In this document: piece after piece, positions 45,126 to 55,886 of the stretch
How the letters are laid out: every line of letters starts with the position of its first letter
How positions within the stretch are numbered: position 1 is the stretch's first letter
Assembly (NCBI GenBank): GCA_024305745.1
Contig: JAHRBS010000006.1
Coordinates: forward strand, 1,428,501-1,492,500
Direction: 5' to 3'
DNA: 64,000 nt
Source of the DNA: Polyporus tsugae
Taxonomy: Eukaryota > Basidiomycota > Agaricomycetes > Polyporales > Polyporaceae
Made by a program: the position numbers and the translations under genes
Notes under the pieces: model-generated
Told to the model about the DNA's origin: nothing
Seen by the model: only the letters and a program-made list of their open reading frames with translations
The model's database searches: none

Positions 45126-45602
45126 GTGGATAAAGAGAAAAGTAAGCATGAGGATGCGAAGGAAAAGTTGAGGGCCGAGAGAAAGGTTCGGCGAAGCGCG
45201 CCAGGCCCGCCGCGTGGCTGTGCTCGGCCGCCGCCGGCCCGTCCGCCGTCTCCATCTCCGAGACGAGCGTCGACGTCGCCGCGGCCCACTAGTAGTAGTA
45301 CTGGCAGCCTTGGTCTTGCACAAGCTCTCGAGGTAACGTCTTGTTCACGCATTTCTCCACTGATCGACTTCGAACTTGGCATTCAGGTCCGCACGCATCG
45401 AACCCTAGCTCACATTCCACACGATGAGGTTTATATTAACTTGGGCGGAAATTGGTACGCACAGTTTATTGCTTGTCACCTTGAGGCGAGCCTGGAAGTA
45501 TTTCCGCCTTTAATCTGCCTCTATGGTCGAATTCGCAATGCGCAGTATGCGGTGCTTCTCTTCAGATCTAGCCTGCGTACGTTACTCGTGAACAACTCGT
45601 GA
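45126..45602 (+). CDS. Possible hypothetical protein (158 residues)
   Basis: An uninterrupted frame, MDKEKSKHEDAKEKLRAERK, then a Pro/Arg/Ser-rich middle and a more ordinary C-terminal half (DEVYINLGGNWYAQFIACHL). No family is recognised. It lies 110 bp before the Crinkler-like gene. Its Lys/Glu-rich beginning could follow an upstream exon. It may be spurious. Confidence 0.25.
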   Translation: MDKEKSKHEDAKEKLRAERKVRRSAPGPPRGCARPPPARPPSPSPRRASTSPRPTSSSTGSLGLAQALEVTSCSRISPLIDFELGIQVRTHRTLAHIPHDEVYINLGGNWYAQFIACHLEASLEVFPPLICLYGRIRNAQYAVLLFRSSLRTLLVNNS

Positions 45603-45714
45603 ATGTCACGGTACCACGAGTGGAGATGCGCGGAGCCTCCTTGCGGGAGGTCCACCAGAAAGGGGCCGTGCTCCCCCTCTGGCCTCGCTCTCAACATCAC
45701 TCTAGCTGCCCGCC

Positions 45715-47463
45715 ATGACGGATGCTTTTTACTCAAATCATTCCTTTGCAGAACAGCACGAGCTTGTGAAAAGACTCCATGAGGACGCCTGGGGGAAGGA
45801 GTGGCCCTACAAGTCCTCGGGGAAGATCTCTATCGCGAATATCTCGCCTGACGAGGACGTATTGATGTCGACCGGGTTTGACGATGGTGACGATAATGTT
45901 ACCCCTACTTGCCACGGAGAGGGTAGTGCGGCCTCAATCGAGTGGGCGTACTCCTGCCTGCACAATATCAAGTCGGTCGCAGTCGCGTGCGGCGGAAACA
46001 CGAACATCGAGGACGTCCTCGTCGTCCGCGACGAGTACACTTGGCTCCGGGATCAGATAGAGTCGGGCTACCTGGCCAAGACGAACGCGATGGTGGTGAC
46101 AGGTCAACCCGGCGTTGGTTCGTGTGTCGCTTGGTATGTGCTGCTGAGGATATCGATGCCAATGACCCCTCAGGTAAGACCGCCTTTCTCCTTTACCTGC
46201 TCCTCGACCGTCTCGAGCATCGGCGCCCCACCGCAATCCAACTCTCGCCATTCTTCACCGTCACCTTCAATGAGCATGGCGTGTTCATCTGCAATCCGAA
46301 GGCCTTTCAACTCCTGATCGGTTACTGGGCGCTCGTAGCCTCGAACGCCGGCCTCGAGATTCCCTGCGACGCCTTCGTGGAGTCACCGCGTGTGCGCATA
46401 ATTCAGACTTCGCCACCGAACTCTGATGGATGGAAGAAATGGCTTAAGCAGAAGTCGGGCAAAGTCGTGGTCTCGGACCTCCCGCGGCCGCTTGAAATAG
46501 GAGCTATCTTGTGAGTGGCTGGGTTTCATGTTCATACCGATTTGTGATTAAACACATATCCCCAGGAAGGAATTGGGGATCCGGGATTACGCTCAGGCAT
46601 ACCACTACATCAGCAAGTGGGGGCCCTGTACTCGAGCGATCGTCGAGATCCTGCGCGAGGATCCTGCATTTCGCGCCAGCGTCGAGCAGACCTTCTCAAC
46701 AGAGACCATGGCAGCTGCGGTCACCCTCTGCGAAAACCCCACCGAAGTCAGTTGCATGCCTCGCTCGACTGCAACGCGCTCACAGTATAGGCTCGACCTT
46801 GCTGTTTACGCGCCCGCATCGTCCGCGGCACTCGAAAACGTCTGCGGTGCTCGCTTCTTCCATCTCTGTATCCTACATCCCTACCCCCTACCTCGCCGAC
46901 ATTTTCAGCACCCATCGGCACCAGCTTCCGAAGGCTGTGGCTGTAGCTTTCGTTGACTTACTCACCACTCACGTTGTCACAAAGACGACCGGTGGCTCCC
47001 TTTTGGAGCAGGACATGCACGCCTCCTTGTGCTTCTGTTCTGTGCCTCTCAATATCTTCCGTGGCCAGGACTCGCGGACCATCAAGCCTGCACGACGGCT
47101 GCTTGCCGGCACGGTCAACGCGCTTGCAAACGTCGAAGCTTATCCGTCCTTCTATTGGGTTCCATCTACATCAGATTTCACGGGTATTGACGGCGTCCTT
47201 GCGGATAGCAAGAACGTCTATGCTATACAGGCGATAACGGTCGACGACCACGACAGCCCCGTGGACGGCCTTCAGAAGTTGTGGAAGTCCTTCGACAGGG
47301 ACGTTCGGACGGAGCGTGCTTGGCACGTCGTCGTCATCTCGCAGCGTGAGGAGTTGGCTTGCCGGTATGCGGACGAGTTTGCGGACGAGGTGGAGACGAT
47401 CACTCTTGGTCAGGAGGAGATTCCGGTGGAAGTCTGGGGCTGCGTCCTTCCGTCGTTGTATTG
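45715..47463 (+). CDS. Crinkler/RHS-like P-loop NTPase with nuclease-like C-terminus
   Basis: Starts MTDAFYSNHSFAEQHELVKR in a strong context (GCCCGCC before ATG). An intron (46,117-46,171) joins VVTGQPGV to GKTAFLLYLLLDRLEH, rebuilding a Walker A loop (G-Q-P-G-V-G-K-T). A second exon carries VRIIQTSPPNSDGWKKWL, after an intron ELGIRDYAQAYHYISKWGPC and FRASVEQTF follow. The C-terminal part (YIPTPYLADIF, FTGIDGVLADSKNVYAIQAI, WKSFDRDV, ISQREELACRYADEFA, VEVWGCVLPSLY) resembles the restriction-endonuclease-like domain of Crinkler-type and RHS proteins. The frame changes between about 46,740 and 46,850 in a way I could not explain by a GT-AG intron, so the gene may have a frameshift. The same C-terminus recurs as a fragment at 55,487. 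Such proteins are proposed effectors or conflict factors; its role here is unknown. Confidence 0.65.
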
Positions 47464-47841
47464 AAGCCTATTTCATGAGAGTCTGGACCGACTGAGAGAG
47501 GGGGGACGTATGAAAAGAGTGTGTCTGTTCTGTTGCCGGGGTAGCTCGTTCAGCAAGCAATCAAATTGTGTTCGGATATATTCTGGCTGTTGCGACCGTG
47601 GTGTACCACAATATTCGGGAGAAGGATCTTAAGTGGACCCATCGTACCTGATGATGTGGAAAAGCTCCACGCTATTTGTTCTATCGCGTGCATATGCAGA
47701 TTTGGCGCTACCGACCACATGGAATGCTTCTCAAAAACTGTACTACAACACTTCGGGGGGAATACTTCATCATTACACGGTACACGAGCATTGAAAACTC
47801 ATCTAGGGCAACAAGTGTTACAGCCCAAGAAAAAGTGGGAT

Positions 47842-49530
47842 CTAGCCTTGTTTGCGCTGGAGGTTCTTCGGCAGTTCCTTGACCCAAGGCAGGAACTCGC
47901 GGCCTTGCATATATGGCCGGAGAACGTCGGGAACGACGAGACCCTGAATTTGAAGATCGTGTGAATAAAAGAAGATGGGCTTAGATCTAAGCCGGTCTCA
48001 CCTCCGGTGTCTGGTAGTTCTCAACGACGCAGCAAAGCGCCCGCTCCGTTGCACAGAGCGTGCCGTTCAGCATATGGACATAGACCTTGCGCGCCTGGTC
48101 CTTTGTCTTCAGACCGCAACGGACTTCAAGTCTTCGGCTTTCTGGAAAGAATATCAGCTTGCGTCCATCAAACCTACACCTGCGCGACTCACGGTAGTCT
48201 GTGCAATTCGAGCACGACACGAGCTCCTTATATTGACCCTGGAAGGGGAACCACGCCTCAAGGTCGTACTTCTGAGACGCCGCGAGGTTGAGCGCGCCCG
48301 AGACGATCGCGACGACCCGGTAGGGGATTCCTAGGCTCTGGTAGAACCCCTCCGAGTTTGCGACCATCGCGTCGAACACCTCCCAGCTCTTCCCTGGCTC
48401 CGTGATGCAGAACTGCTCCACCTTTTCGAACTGGTGCACGCGGAAGATGCCCCACATGTCGCGACCTGCCGAGCCGGCCTCCTTGCGGAAGCAGGTCGAG
48501 TACCCGGCATATTTGATGGGGAGCTGCGTCTCGGGCGAGTCGAACCACTCGTCCGAATGGTAGGCCGAGATGGGCTGCTCCGAGGTCGCGATGAGGTATT
48601 TCTCGTCTTCGGCGGCGATGACCTTGTAGAGCTCCTCGTCGAACTGCTCGAGCTGCGCGGTCTTGCTCATGACGTCCTTGTTCATCATGAACGGCGGCTG
48701 GATCTTCTTGTAACCTTGCTTACGGAGGAAGTCGAGGCCGTAGGAGATTAGCGCTTGGTTGAGGTCGATGCCGTCGTTGGTCAGGAAGTACCCTCGGTGG
48801 CCGGTGATCTTCGCGCCTACACTGGAGGTTTGCATTGGATCATTTATGATGGAGAATGAGGTCATACCTCGTTCTAGATCCATGGCATCGAGCCGTAGAA
48901 GGACTTCATGGTGAGGCATGATATCGGCCTTCTTCTCCACGTCCTTCCCGTCAGGAACCCATGTCTTGAGAATCTTGTTGTCGTCCTACTGCCCTCTTTA
49001 GTATCGGGATGTTCGCGCACAGTTCGAATGGAACTGGGTGTGACATACCTCGGTCACGCTGACCGGTACGTCCTTGGCGACGATGTTGCCGACTGTCGAG
49101 GCCCTTTGGCGCATCTTCGCCTCGAACTCCTTGGCTTCATTCCGTTTTGCGACTACCTGCGCGTCAATCTCCTTCTTCTTCGCGACAAGCTCGTCTGCGT
49201 TTTCTTTCGCCTGTAGCGCTGGTGTCAACATGAGGTGATCGCGTGCGCGACATGCGCAGAGGACGCACTTTTTTCTTGGCTGCTATCTCCTTCTGCACGC
49301 TATTAACCGACTTTGCGAGATTGTTCGCCTCGAAGTCGACTATCGCACGGCGTCAGCGATATACGCACAAGGAAAAAGAGAGATGCAACCATACGCTTTA
49401 CCCAGTCGGCATACATCTGGATAACCTCATCGACGACCTCAACCGAGAGGCCGCGTTTCCTCTGCGACTCCCGTATCTCCTCCGCGTTTCCTCCCTTGTT
49501 GTCGATAAAGTGCAGTACGTCCAAAGTCAT
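47842..49530 (-). CDS. SES1: Seryl-tRNA synthetase, cytosolic
   Basis: Class II synthetase charging tRNA-Ser. It starts MTLDVLHFIDNKGGNAEEIR (49,530) with the N-terminal coiled-coil arm (SVNSVQKEIAAKKK, ADELVAKKKEIDAQVVAKRN). The core has TSEQPISAYHSDEW, TCFRKEAGSAGRDMWGIFRV (motif 2), VSCSNCTDY and RKVYVHMLNGTLCATERAL (motif 3). An in-frame 51-nt intron near 48,150 separates NCTDYQ from SRRLEVRCG; without splicing it adds an odd insert. The frame appears to end EVRPA, but GTGAGA there opens a last intron. The final exon gives GLVVPDVLRPYMQGREFLPW and stops at 47,842. Intact. Confidence 0.92.
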
Positions 49531-50332
49531 GGTGAATGCTGATGTCTAGGATGAAGGGGGTATATGGATGGGTGTGTCTGTGAGTCAACGCAAGTTATCC
49601 AAAAGCACCGCAAAGTGATCGATTCAGTTAACTCTTATCTAATCTCTCAACAAGCCTTAGATCGAGCCAGATCTCCAGTAAGTCGCTGAGATTAGCTGTT
49701 TAAAACCCCGATAGTTGCCATTGTATCTCCGCCGCATAGCAACGAACGTTGACGTGTAAACCCAACCCAGTCTCAGCCCAATCTCATCCTCGACGCTGTT
49801 GCCCCCTCCGCTCTCCTTTTCTGCAAGCCTTGGACAAACCATGAATACTCAGATGGTCGACGGCCTTCCTCGTATACGCCAAATATTCGGAGAAAGCGGT
49901 TTCCCTGCCGCACAACAGGCAAGCCAGAAGTCTCACCATGAAAACTTCCTTAGGTGGCTTGGCCAAGTCCTGCACGTTAACGAAGGAAGGATGGGTTTGG
50001 GAAACCGTGTTGAAGCGTAGGATGTAGGAGGCCGGTGGTTGGATCATTTGGTGTTGAGCAATCTTACAACATGTGGTGCGGTGTCGAGCGTTTTCCATGT
50101 GTGCGAGTAAAGGAGCAGGAAAAATGTGTGTACTTGAAACGTGTGCGTATTTCATGAGTGCAATGAACGGAAAGTCGAGAAAGGGACTATCGTTGGGCGA
50201 AACAAGGCCACAGCGGTCCAAGATGTCGCCCAAGGCGCGAAGTCGCAGGGCGATGCCGCTTGACCCACGACCACCACCTCGTCCACGTCCCTCTGACTGT
50301 CCTCCCTCTGTTCCCTCTTCCTCGCCCCGTGC
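49531..50332. other. Divergent intergenic region, SerRS to SET1
   Basis: About 800 bp between two divergent start codons, presumably holding both promoters. Open frames here have no family motif. Confidence 0.45.
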
Positions 50333-53300
50333 TTGTCGATGTCGGGAAAGGCACCGCCGCGAGCACCGCGGGCGTTGTTAAATTCTCTCCATGGATCTGC
50401 CGCAGCGGCGGCCTTGGCCTCTTCATCCTCGAATCCTCCCAGCGCGTCCTCAGGGTCTCGGATAGGAGCGACTCCGCCCACTGGTCCTCGCAGTCTTCTC
50501 AATGGCCAAGCAGGGACAAGAGGTCGAGGAGGAAAACCATACGTGAATGGCCACGCTGGCATTTCAACGGCTGCCGCCGCACCACCCAACGGGCCTTCGG
50601 CGTTCAAGGGCAAACAAGTTGACGTTGGTTGGGCTCATCCAGGCAGTTCCAGTGGTGTAGGTGCTCCCTCGTCGCTGCAGGTAGAAGCGTAAGCTCATGG
50701 GCATTTTAATCGTTTATAGGCACAACCAAACGGTGCAGGACCCGGCAGGGCTACTCTTCCACAGGAGCCGACGACAGCGCTGAACGCGAGGCATACTGCC
50801 ATATCCTTCAAACTCAGACCCAGTGCGTCCTCTTCCTCACTACGCCCCACAAACGGCGATGGGCCCCAATCTTCCACATCGCCACGGTTGAAGGCGTTCG
50901 CGCCTCCGCCGTCGAGTCCGGCTCCCCCGCCACCCCCGCCGCCATCTGAGCCTCCGCCGCCTCCGCCCCCACCTACAACCGAACCTCCGCCTCCTCCGCC
51001 TCCTTCGACGGAGCCTCCACCGCCTCCTCCACCCTCGAATGAGCCTCCACCGCCACCGCCTCCGCCGTCTGAGCCCCCTCCACCACTGTCTGAACCTCCC
51101 CCTCCACCACTGTCTGAACCTCCCCCTCCGCCACCGCCACCTACTTCCTCTGCCCCTCCGCTACCGCCTTTAACATCACCTCTACCCCCTCCACCTTCCT
51201 TTGCCCCCCCACCTTTACCGTGGTCGTCTTCTATCCCACCTCCGCCGTCATCTCCGCCGCCACTTCCACCGGACATCCCTCCTCCTATTCCCTCGACGTC
51301 CGCTGTCCGGCTGCCACCAACTGGCCCGAGACGAGATCCTTTCACAGGCGTGTATTCGGCTCAACCGCACGGGCGTCTAGTACCACATATTCCTACGGGC
51401 CCTCGAGCACATCGAGCTCCAAGTCCTCCTATACCTCAGCCGCCTAGCGAGCCCCCGCCTCCTCGACCGCCTTCGCCCCAATTGTACTCCCTCCCGCCAC
51501 CACCGCCATGGCCACCGGAACCATCCGAGTTCCCTGCAGGCAAAAACTGGAAGGTGCTGTTCGACTACGCGATCGACAAGGATCGGGAGGGGCAGTACCG
51601 GGCGCTTGCGGAGAAGCTGCGGGAGAAGGGGATGGATCAGGGAGATGAGCCGCGTGTGCGAGGGAAAGGTAAGGGGAAGGAGATTATCTTGCGGTATGGC
51701 GGGGAGGTCATCGAAGGCGAGCACGAGGCCGTCGTCCGCGATCCAAGGAAAGAGGCTAAGATGAAGCGATTACCGTCATTACGGCCTGCGAGGACGGAAC
51801 TCGTCCAATGCAACTATGAGGTATGCCTTGTGTTTTGCTTATCGTTGCGATTGACCCTGAGGCAAGCGGAAAATTAGTTCGATGCGAACTCTACTGGGCC
51901 GCCGCCTCCAACAAGTGTCTTGGTACTGGGCATCTCGCCGCTCATGCCGAATCAACACCTGCGACGAAATTTCGGGATGCATGGTACGCTCATGTCCTTT
52001 GAGCCTCAAATCGACAAGTCGAGTGGTGTTGTGCTCGGGATCGTGTTCATCAGGTATGCATCGCATGAGGAGGCCAAGAAGTGTGTGGCAGCCGAGCACG
52101 GGAAGAAGCTGAACATCGCGGTCCCTGGAGTCGGCGAGGGTGAGGAGCTGAGGGTAGTATTCGATGGCGAGGGGAAGGTGCTGAAGGCAGTCATGGGAGA
52201 GCTGGATAGGCGGAGAAGAGAGAAGCACAGGCGAGAGAAGGAGAAGGAGAAGCATCTGAAGCCGACCCCGACGTCGAGCGCGAGCCAGACGCCGGTGCAC
52301 GCCAACAACCCATGGCGGACGACGCTACGAGACGGTGGACCCCACAACAATCCGCGACAGCTCAGCCAACATAATGTTCCACGATCCCTTCCACCCAACG
52401 TACACCTCCCCATGCGCCCACAAGGGCTGACACCTATGTCGATGGTAGGGTCTCCCTCGGAGCATGGTAAGGCAAGCCCGCTGCCGAACGGTACACCAAC
52501 TGGCCCGCGGAATGGCCCTGCACGTGTGCGGAGACCGGCACCACCGACCGCCCCGTTTCGTGCGCGCCACAACGTCCATGTCCTCCGTGCAGTGCCTCCC
52601 ACCAACATCCTGCGCGCAATGCCTCCCGCCAACATCCGACCGCCAATCCACCTCTTTCCTAACGGCATTGAGGCGGGGCCGGTGCTGCCCCCACAGTTTG
52701 GGTTGAACGTGGTGGATGCGCCATCGCCGATGCCATTTATACCCTCACGCTCGCCGTCGCCGGTGTCGCGGCGGCCGCTGTACGGGCGGGGGAAGAAGAA
52801 GATTGACTACGACGTGATCAAGGCGGAGCTCGCGAAGAACGGGTTCGACCACATCGCGATCGACGGGCATGTGGCGAGCGTGGAGGAGCAGGACGTGGCG
52901 ATGTTCATGGTGGGGTTCCAGGTCGACAAGGTGCGTCGTGGATACGTTCTGACTTCGTTCAGGTTTGTTCACAAAGATCGATTGTCACCTTATTTTAGAT
53001 CCTTCGTGACCGCCACAGCTGGTACGTGACCTTCAAAGACCGAGACACTGCGCATCGAGCTGCGATGGTCCTCAACGGGACTGGTCGGAAGCTCGCGCAC
53101 CACGCCGTTAGCGTCACTGTCCGGGCTGCCCCCAACCATATTCCGACCGCTCACAAGACGCAGTGGACCGACGGCGAGCTTCTCGAGCAGGTGGAGAAGC
53201 AGCTACGACAAGAGCTTCGCTCGCGGCTGGAGAAGGATATCGTGGAGCGCATCGTTTCGTCGCAGGTTAGGAAACGGGTGGCTGAGGAGCGTGCGAAGAA

Positions 53301-54921
53301 GGGCGTGCGTGTTGAGGTTGCCGTCGATGGCCATGCCCCCGAGACTGTGGACCACGAGTCGAAGTACTTGGACAGGGACGCGCTTCGTGGGCTCTCGTTT
53401 CGCACCAAGAAGAAACGGCCACGGGAAGAGGCAGTTGCCCCGGTGGAAGCGGCTGTTGTTGCGGAGGATGAGGTGGTAGTGGAGAGGCCGAAGAAGAAGC
53501 TGAAGAAGGCCAAAAAGGTCATCGTCGAGGAGAAGGTCATCGAGTCCGAGGACGAGCAGGAGGTTACTGCCGTGGTCGTTCCTGAGCCTACGAAGCAGCG
53601 CAAACGCGCGTTGTCGGAGGCGAGCGAGGTCGAGATCCCAGTCAAGAAGAAGGCCAAGTCTCAGCAGGTCCAGGTCCTCGAGAACGATATCGTGCCTGTA
53701 CGCACGAAGAAGTCCAAGAAGACCGCCGTCACCGAGGTCGTGCAAGATGTCAGGGACACAAGTGTCTTTGAGGAGGAACTCGTCCACGCAGTCCTTCCCG
53801 AGTCATTACCATTCGAGCCTCCCGCCCTCGACCAAGTGCATGTCACGACCCCCTTTGTTCTCACCCCATCCCCGCTCCTTTCCCCAACTGTGGCTGCCCC
53901 GATTCCGCTCCCTCCAACCGCGATTATCGACCCAATTGCCGACGGCCTTTGCGAAGACGAGGAGGATATGTACTTCGCGAAGCTCGCGCTGGAGCGCATG
54001 CTCTATGGCAAATCTGTGGAACCAGAAGACGAGCTCGAGCGCGATGTAGAACCCGAAGTGGCCGCGTTTTTCCGCAAACACGCGACTGGGTCTGCGCGGA
54101 CAGAAGGGTACTACAAGATCTCGCACACCGAGAAGTCGGCATACGTTGCACAATATGCGCTGCGCGGTATGACAACCACGGTCGCAACGGAAGCCGAGCA
54201 AGCCCCGCCTCCAAAGCCCGCGGTCGCGTCCTCCCGGTCAAATCGTGCGAATGCGCGTCGGCGTGCGCAGGGTCTGGAAGAGATCAACCAAGTCCAGCGC
54301 GCGATGGCTTTGTCGAAAGGAGAGGCTGCCGCGCCGGACTCGGTCAAGTACAACCAGCTGCAGACGCGGAAGAAGCACCTGCGCTTCGCGCGGTCGCCCA
54401 TCCACGATTGGGGCTTGTACGCGATGGAGAAGATCAACCGCGGGGACCTCGTCATCGAGTATGTCGGAGAAGTCATTCGTGCGCAGGTTGCAGACAAGCG
54501 CGAGAAGGCGTACGAGCGGCAGGGCATTGGTAGTAGTTACCTTTTCCGTATCGACGAGGATCTGGTGGTGGATGCGACGAAGAAGGGGAACCTTGGGTAC
54601 GTCCTCATTGTCTATGCCTCTACGTGAGAAGCTGGCGCCGTTGACACTGAATTTCACGCAGTCGGCTGATCAACCACTCTTGCGATCCCAATTGTACTGC
54701 GAAGATCATCACAATCAGCGGAGAGAAGAAGATTGTGATCTACGCAAAGCAAGACATTGAGCTTGGTAGTGAGATCACCTACGGTGGGCCTCTCAGACTG
54801 ACCTCCTGCTGGCTCACGCTGACCGTCGCCGATACGACCCGCAGATTATCACTTCCCTATCGAACAGGACAAGATACCTTGCCTTTGCGGTTCCGCAAAG
54901 TGTCGCGGAACTCTCAACTAG
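50333..54921 (+). CDS. SET1: SET1, histone H3 lysine-4 methyltransferase
   Basis: Catalytic subunit of the COMPASS complex, acting on H3K4. Start 50,333: [20 protein letters not shown], arginine and proline rich. Exon 1 appears to end at 50,680. Exon 2 holds a long polyproline region (about 50,890-51,200), then [20 protein letters not shown]. An RRM-like region follows ([40 protein letters not shown]). A SET1-associated region has [21 protein letters not shown] Lys-rich stretch follows, and the N-SET region has [20 protein letters not shown]. The SET domain has [36 protein letters not shown] and, across an intron, [19 protein letters not shown]. Post-SET cysteines ([13 protein letters not shown]) come from an exon after GTGGGC near 54,792. 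Roughly 1,400 residues, six exons, intact. Confidence 0.92.
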
Positions 54922-55470
54922 AACTGCGACTGTCATCGCGCGCTCCGATATGTTTATGTGTTGGTACTGCTTGCGTCGCCATACCCTGCTGTCATAGTTT
55001 GCCATTTCTCTCCCTTCCCTCTTGTCACTCTCTGCGCCCTCATCGCTGTCATTGATTGAAACGCTTGCATCCGACCCGACCACATTTGTATCTTATAATG
55101 TAACTCGTGTCTTATTACGGCCCTCGCGGTATGGTCGAATAATGCAGTTCAGAACGCTGATGTTTTCTAGGACAGCGTTTGCAAAAAATTCTCGCAAGTT
55201 GCAGTGCTGGAGTTCTTTTACACGTTCTCTTCTTTGGGTACGTACTACGTTGACTCTAGATCGATATCGAGTCCACTCGTGGTGCAAGATTCTTCCCATA
55301 TATGCTGTGTTGCACCGTGATCCCGCACGTCGTGCACAACAACCGGAATATGTCGATAGATTGGCTACTGAATAAGCATGGAGACGCTGCCAATGATAGA
55401 CAGACTATTTTTTTTCGTACGTTCGCAGTCTCTCGACTTATGGAGCTCACGTCGTCTAGACTCCCATGAA
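54922..55470. other. Intergenic, SET1 3' flank
   Basis: No coding frame of quality and no repeat noted. Confidence 0.4.
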
Positions 55471-55486
55471 ACTAGACCTCAATACA

Positions 55487-55780
55487 ATGACGGAAGAACG
55501 CCACCCCAAACCTCAACCGGGATCTCCTCCTGACCGAGCGTGATCGTCTCCACCTCGTCCGCAAATATGTCCGCATACCGGCGAGCCAACTCCTCACGCT
55601 CCGAGATGATGATGTGCCAAGCACGCCGTAGCGCACGGAGTTCCTATCGTACTTGCGGAACTCGCCCAGATTCTCGATGAACAGCCTGTCTGCCAGTCCC
55701 CGCCGCCCACGACCTCGTATGCACCCTTCTCCAGCGCAAGCAGTTTCGCACCCTTCGGGTCTTGACATTTCTTCATTCGT
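55487..55780 (-). pseudogene. Chimeric scrap: IRE1 RNase fragment joined to a Crinkler-like C-terminus
   Basis: On the minus strand the first part (about 55,776 to 55,620) encodes CQDPKGAKLLALEKGAYEVV and IENLGEFRKYDRNSVRYG, homologous to the IRE1 RNase domain. It is followed directly by a frame with AWHIIISEREELARRYAD and ending IPVEVWGGVLPSLY plus stop (to 55,487), which is near-identical to the tail of the gene at 47,320-47,463. Neither piece has a start. The two halves come from two gene families present elsewhere in this window. It is presumably a non-functional recombination product. Confidence 0.8.
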
Positions 55781-55886
55781 AATCACGTGTAACTTAAGTT
55801 TGGCCATGATCTAATCCCCTCTCTGGTCCTCAATATTATCTCGTCACTCACCCTTCACCTCTGGACAGAATCAGTGGCATCGAAAA

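Noticed and set aside
49784..50233. Minus-strand 149-residue frame between SerRS and SET1
   Set aside because: No motif; lies in a divergent promoter region.
50260..50332. Start of SET1 further upstream at 50,260
   Set aside because: The frame at 50,333 ([16 protein letters not shown]) matches the SET1 N-terminal pattern. The 50,260 frame is different and unrelated.
50695..51345. 216-residue glycine-rich open frame on the minus strand
   Set aside because: It is the antisense shadow of the SET1 polyproline region.
53151..53787. Minus-strand Ser/Thr-rich and Leu-rich frames
   Set aside because: Antisense of the charged, lysine-rich region of SET1.
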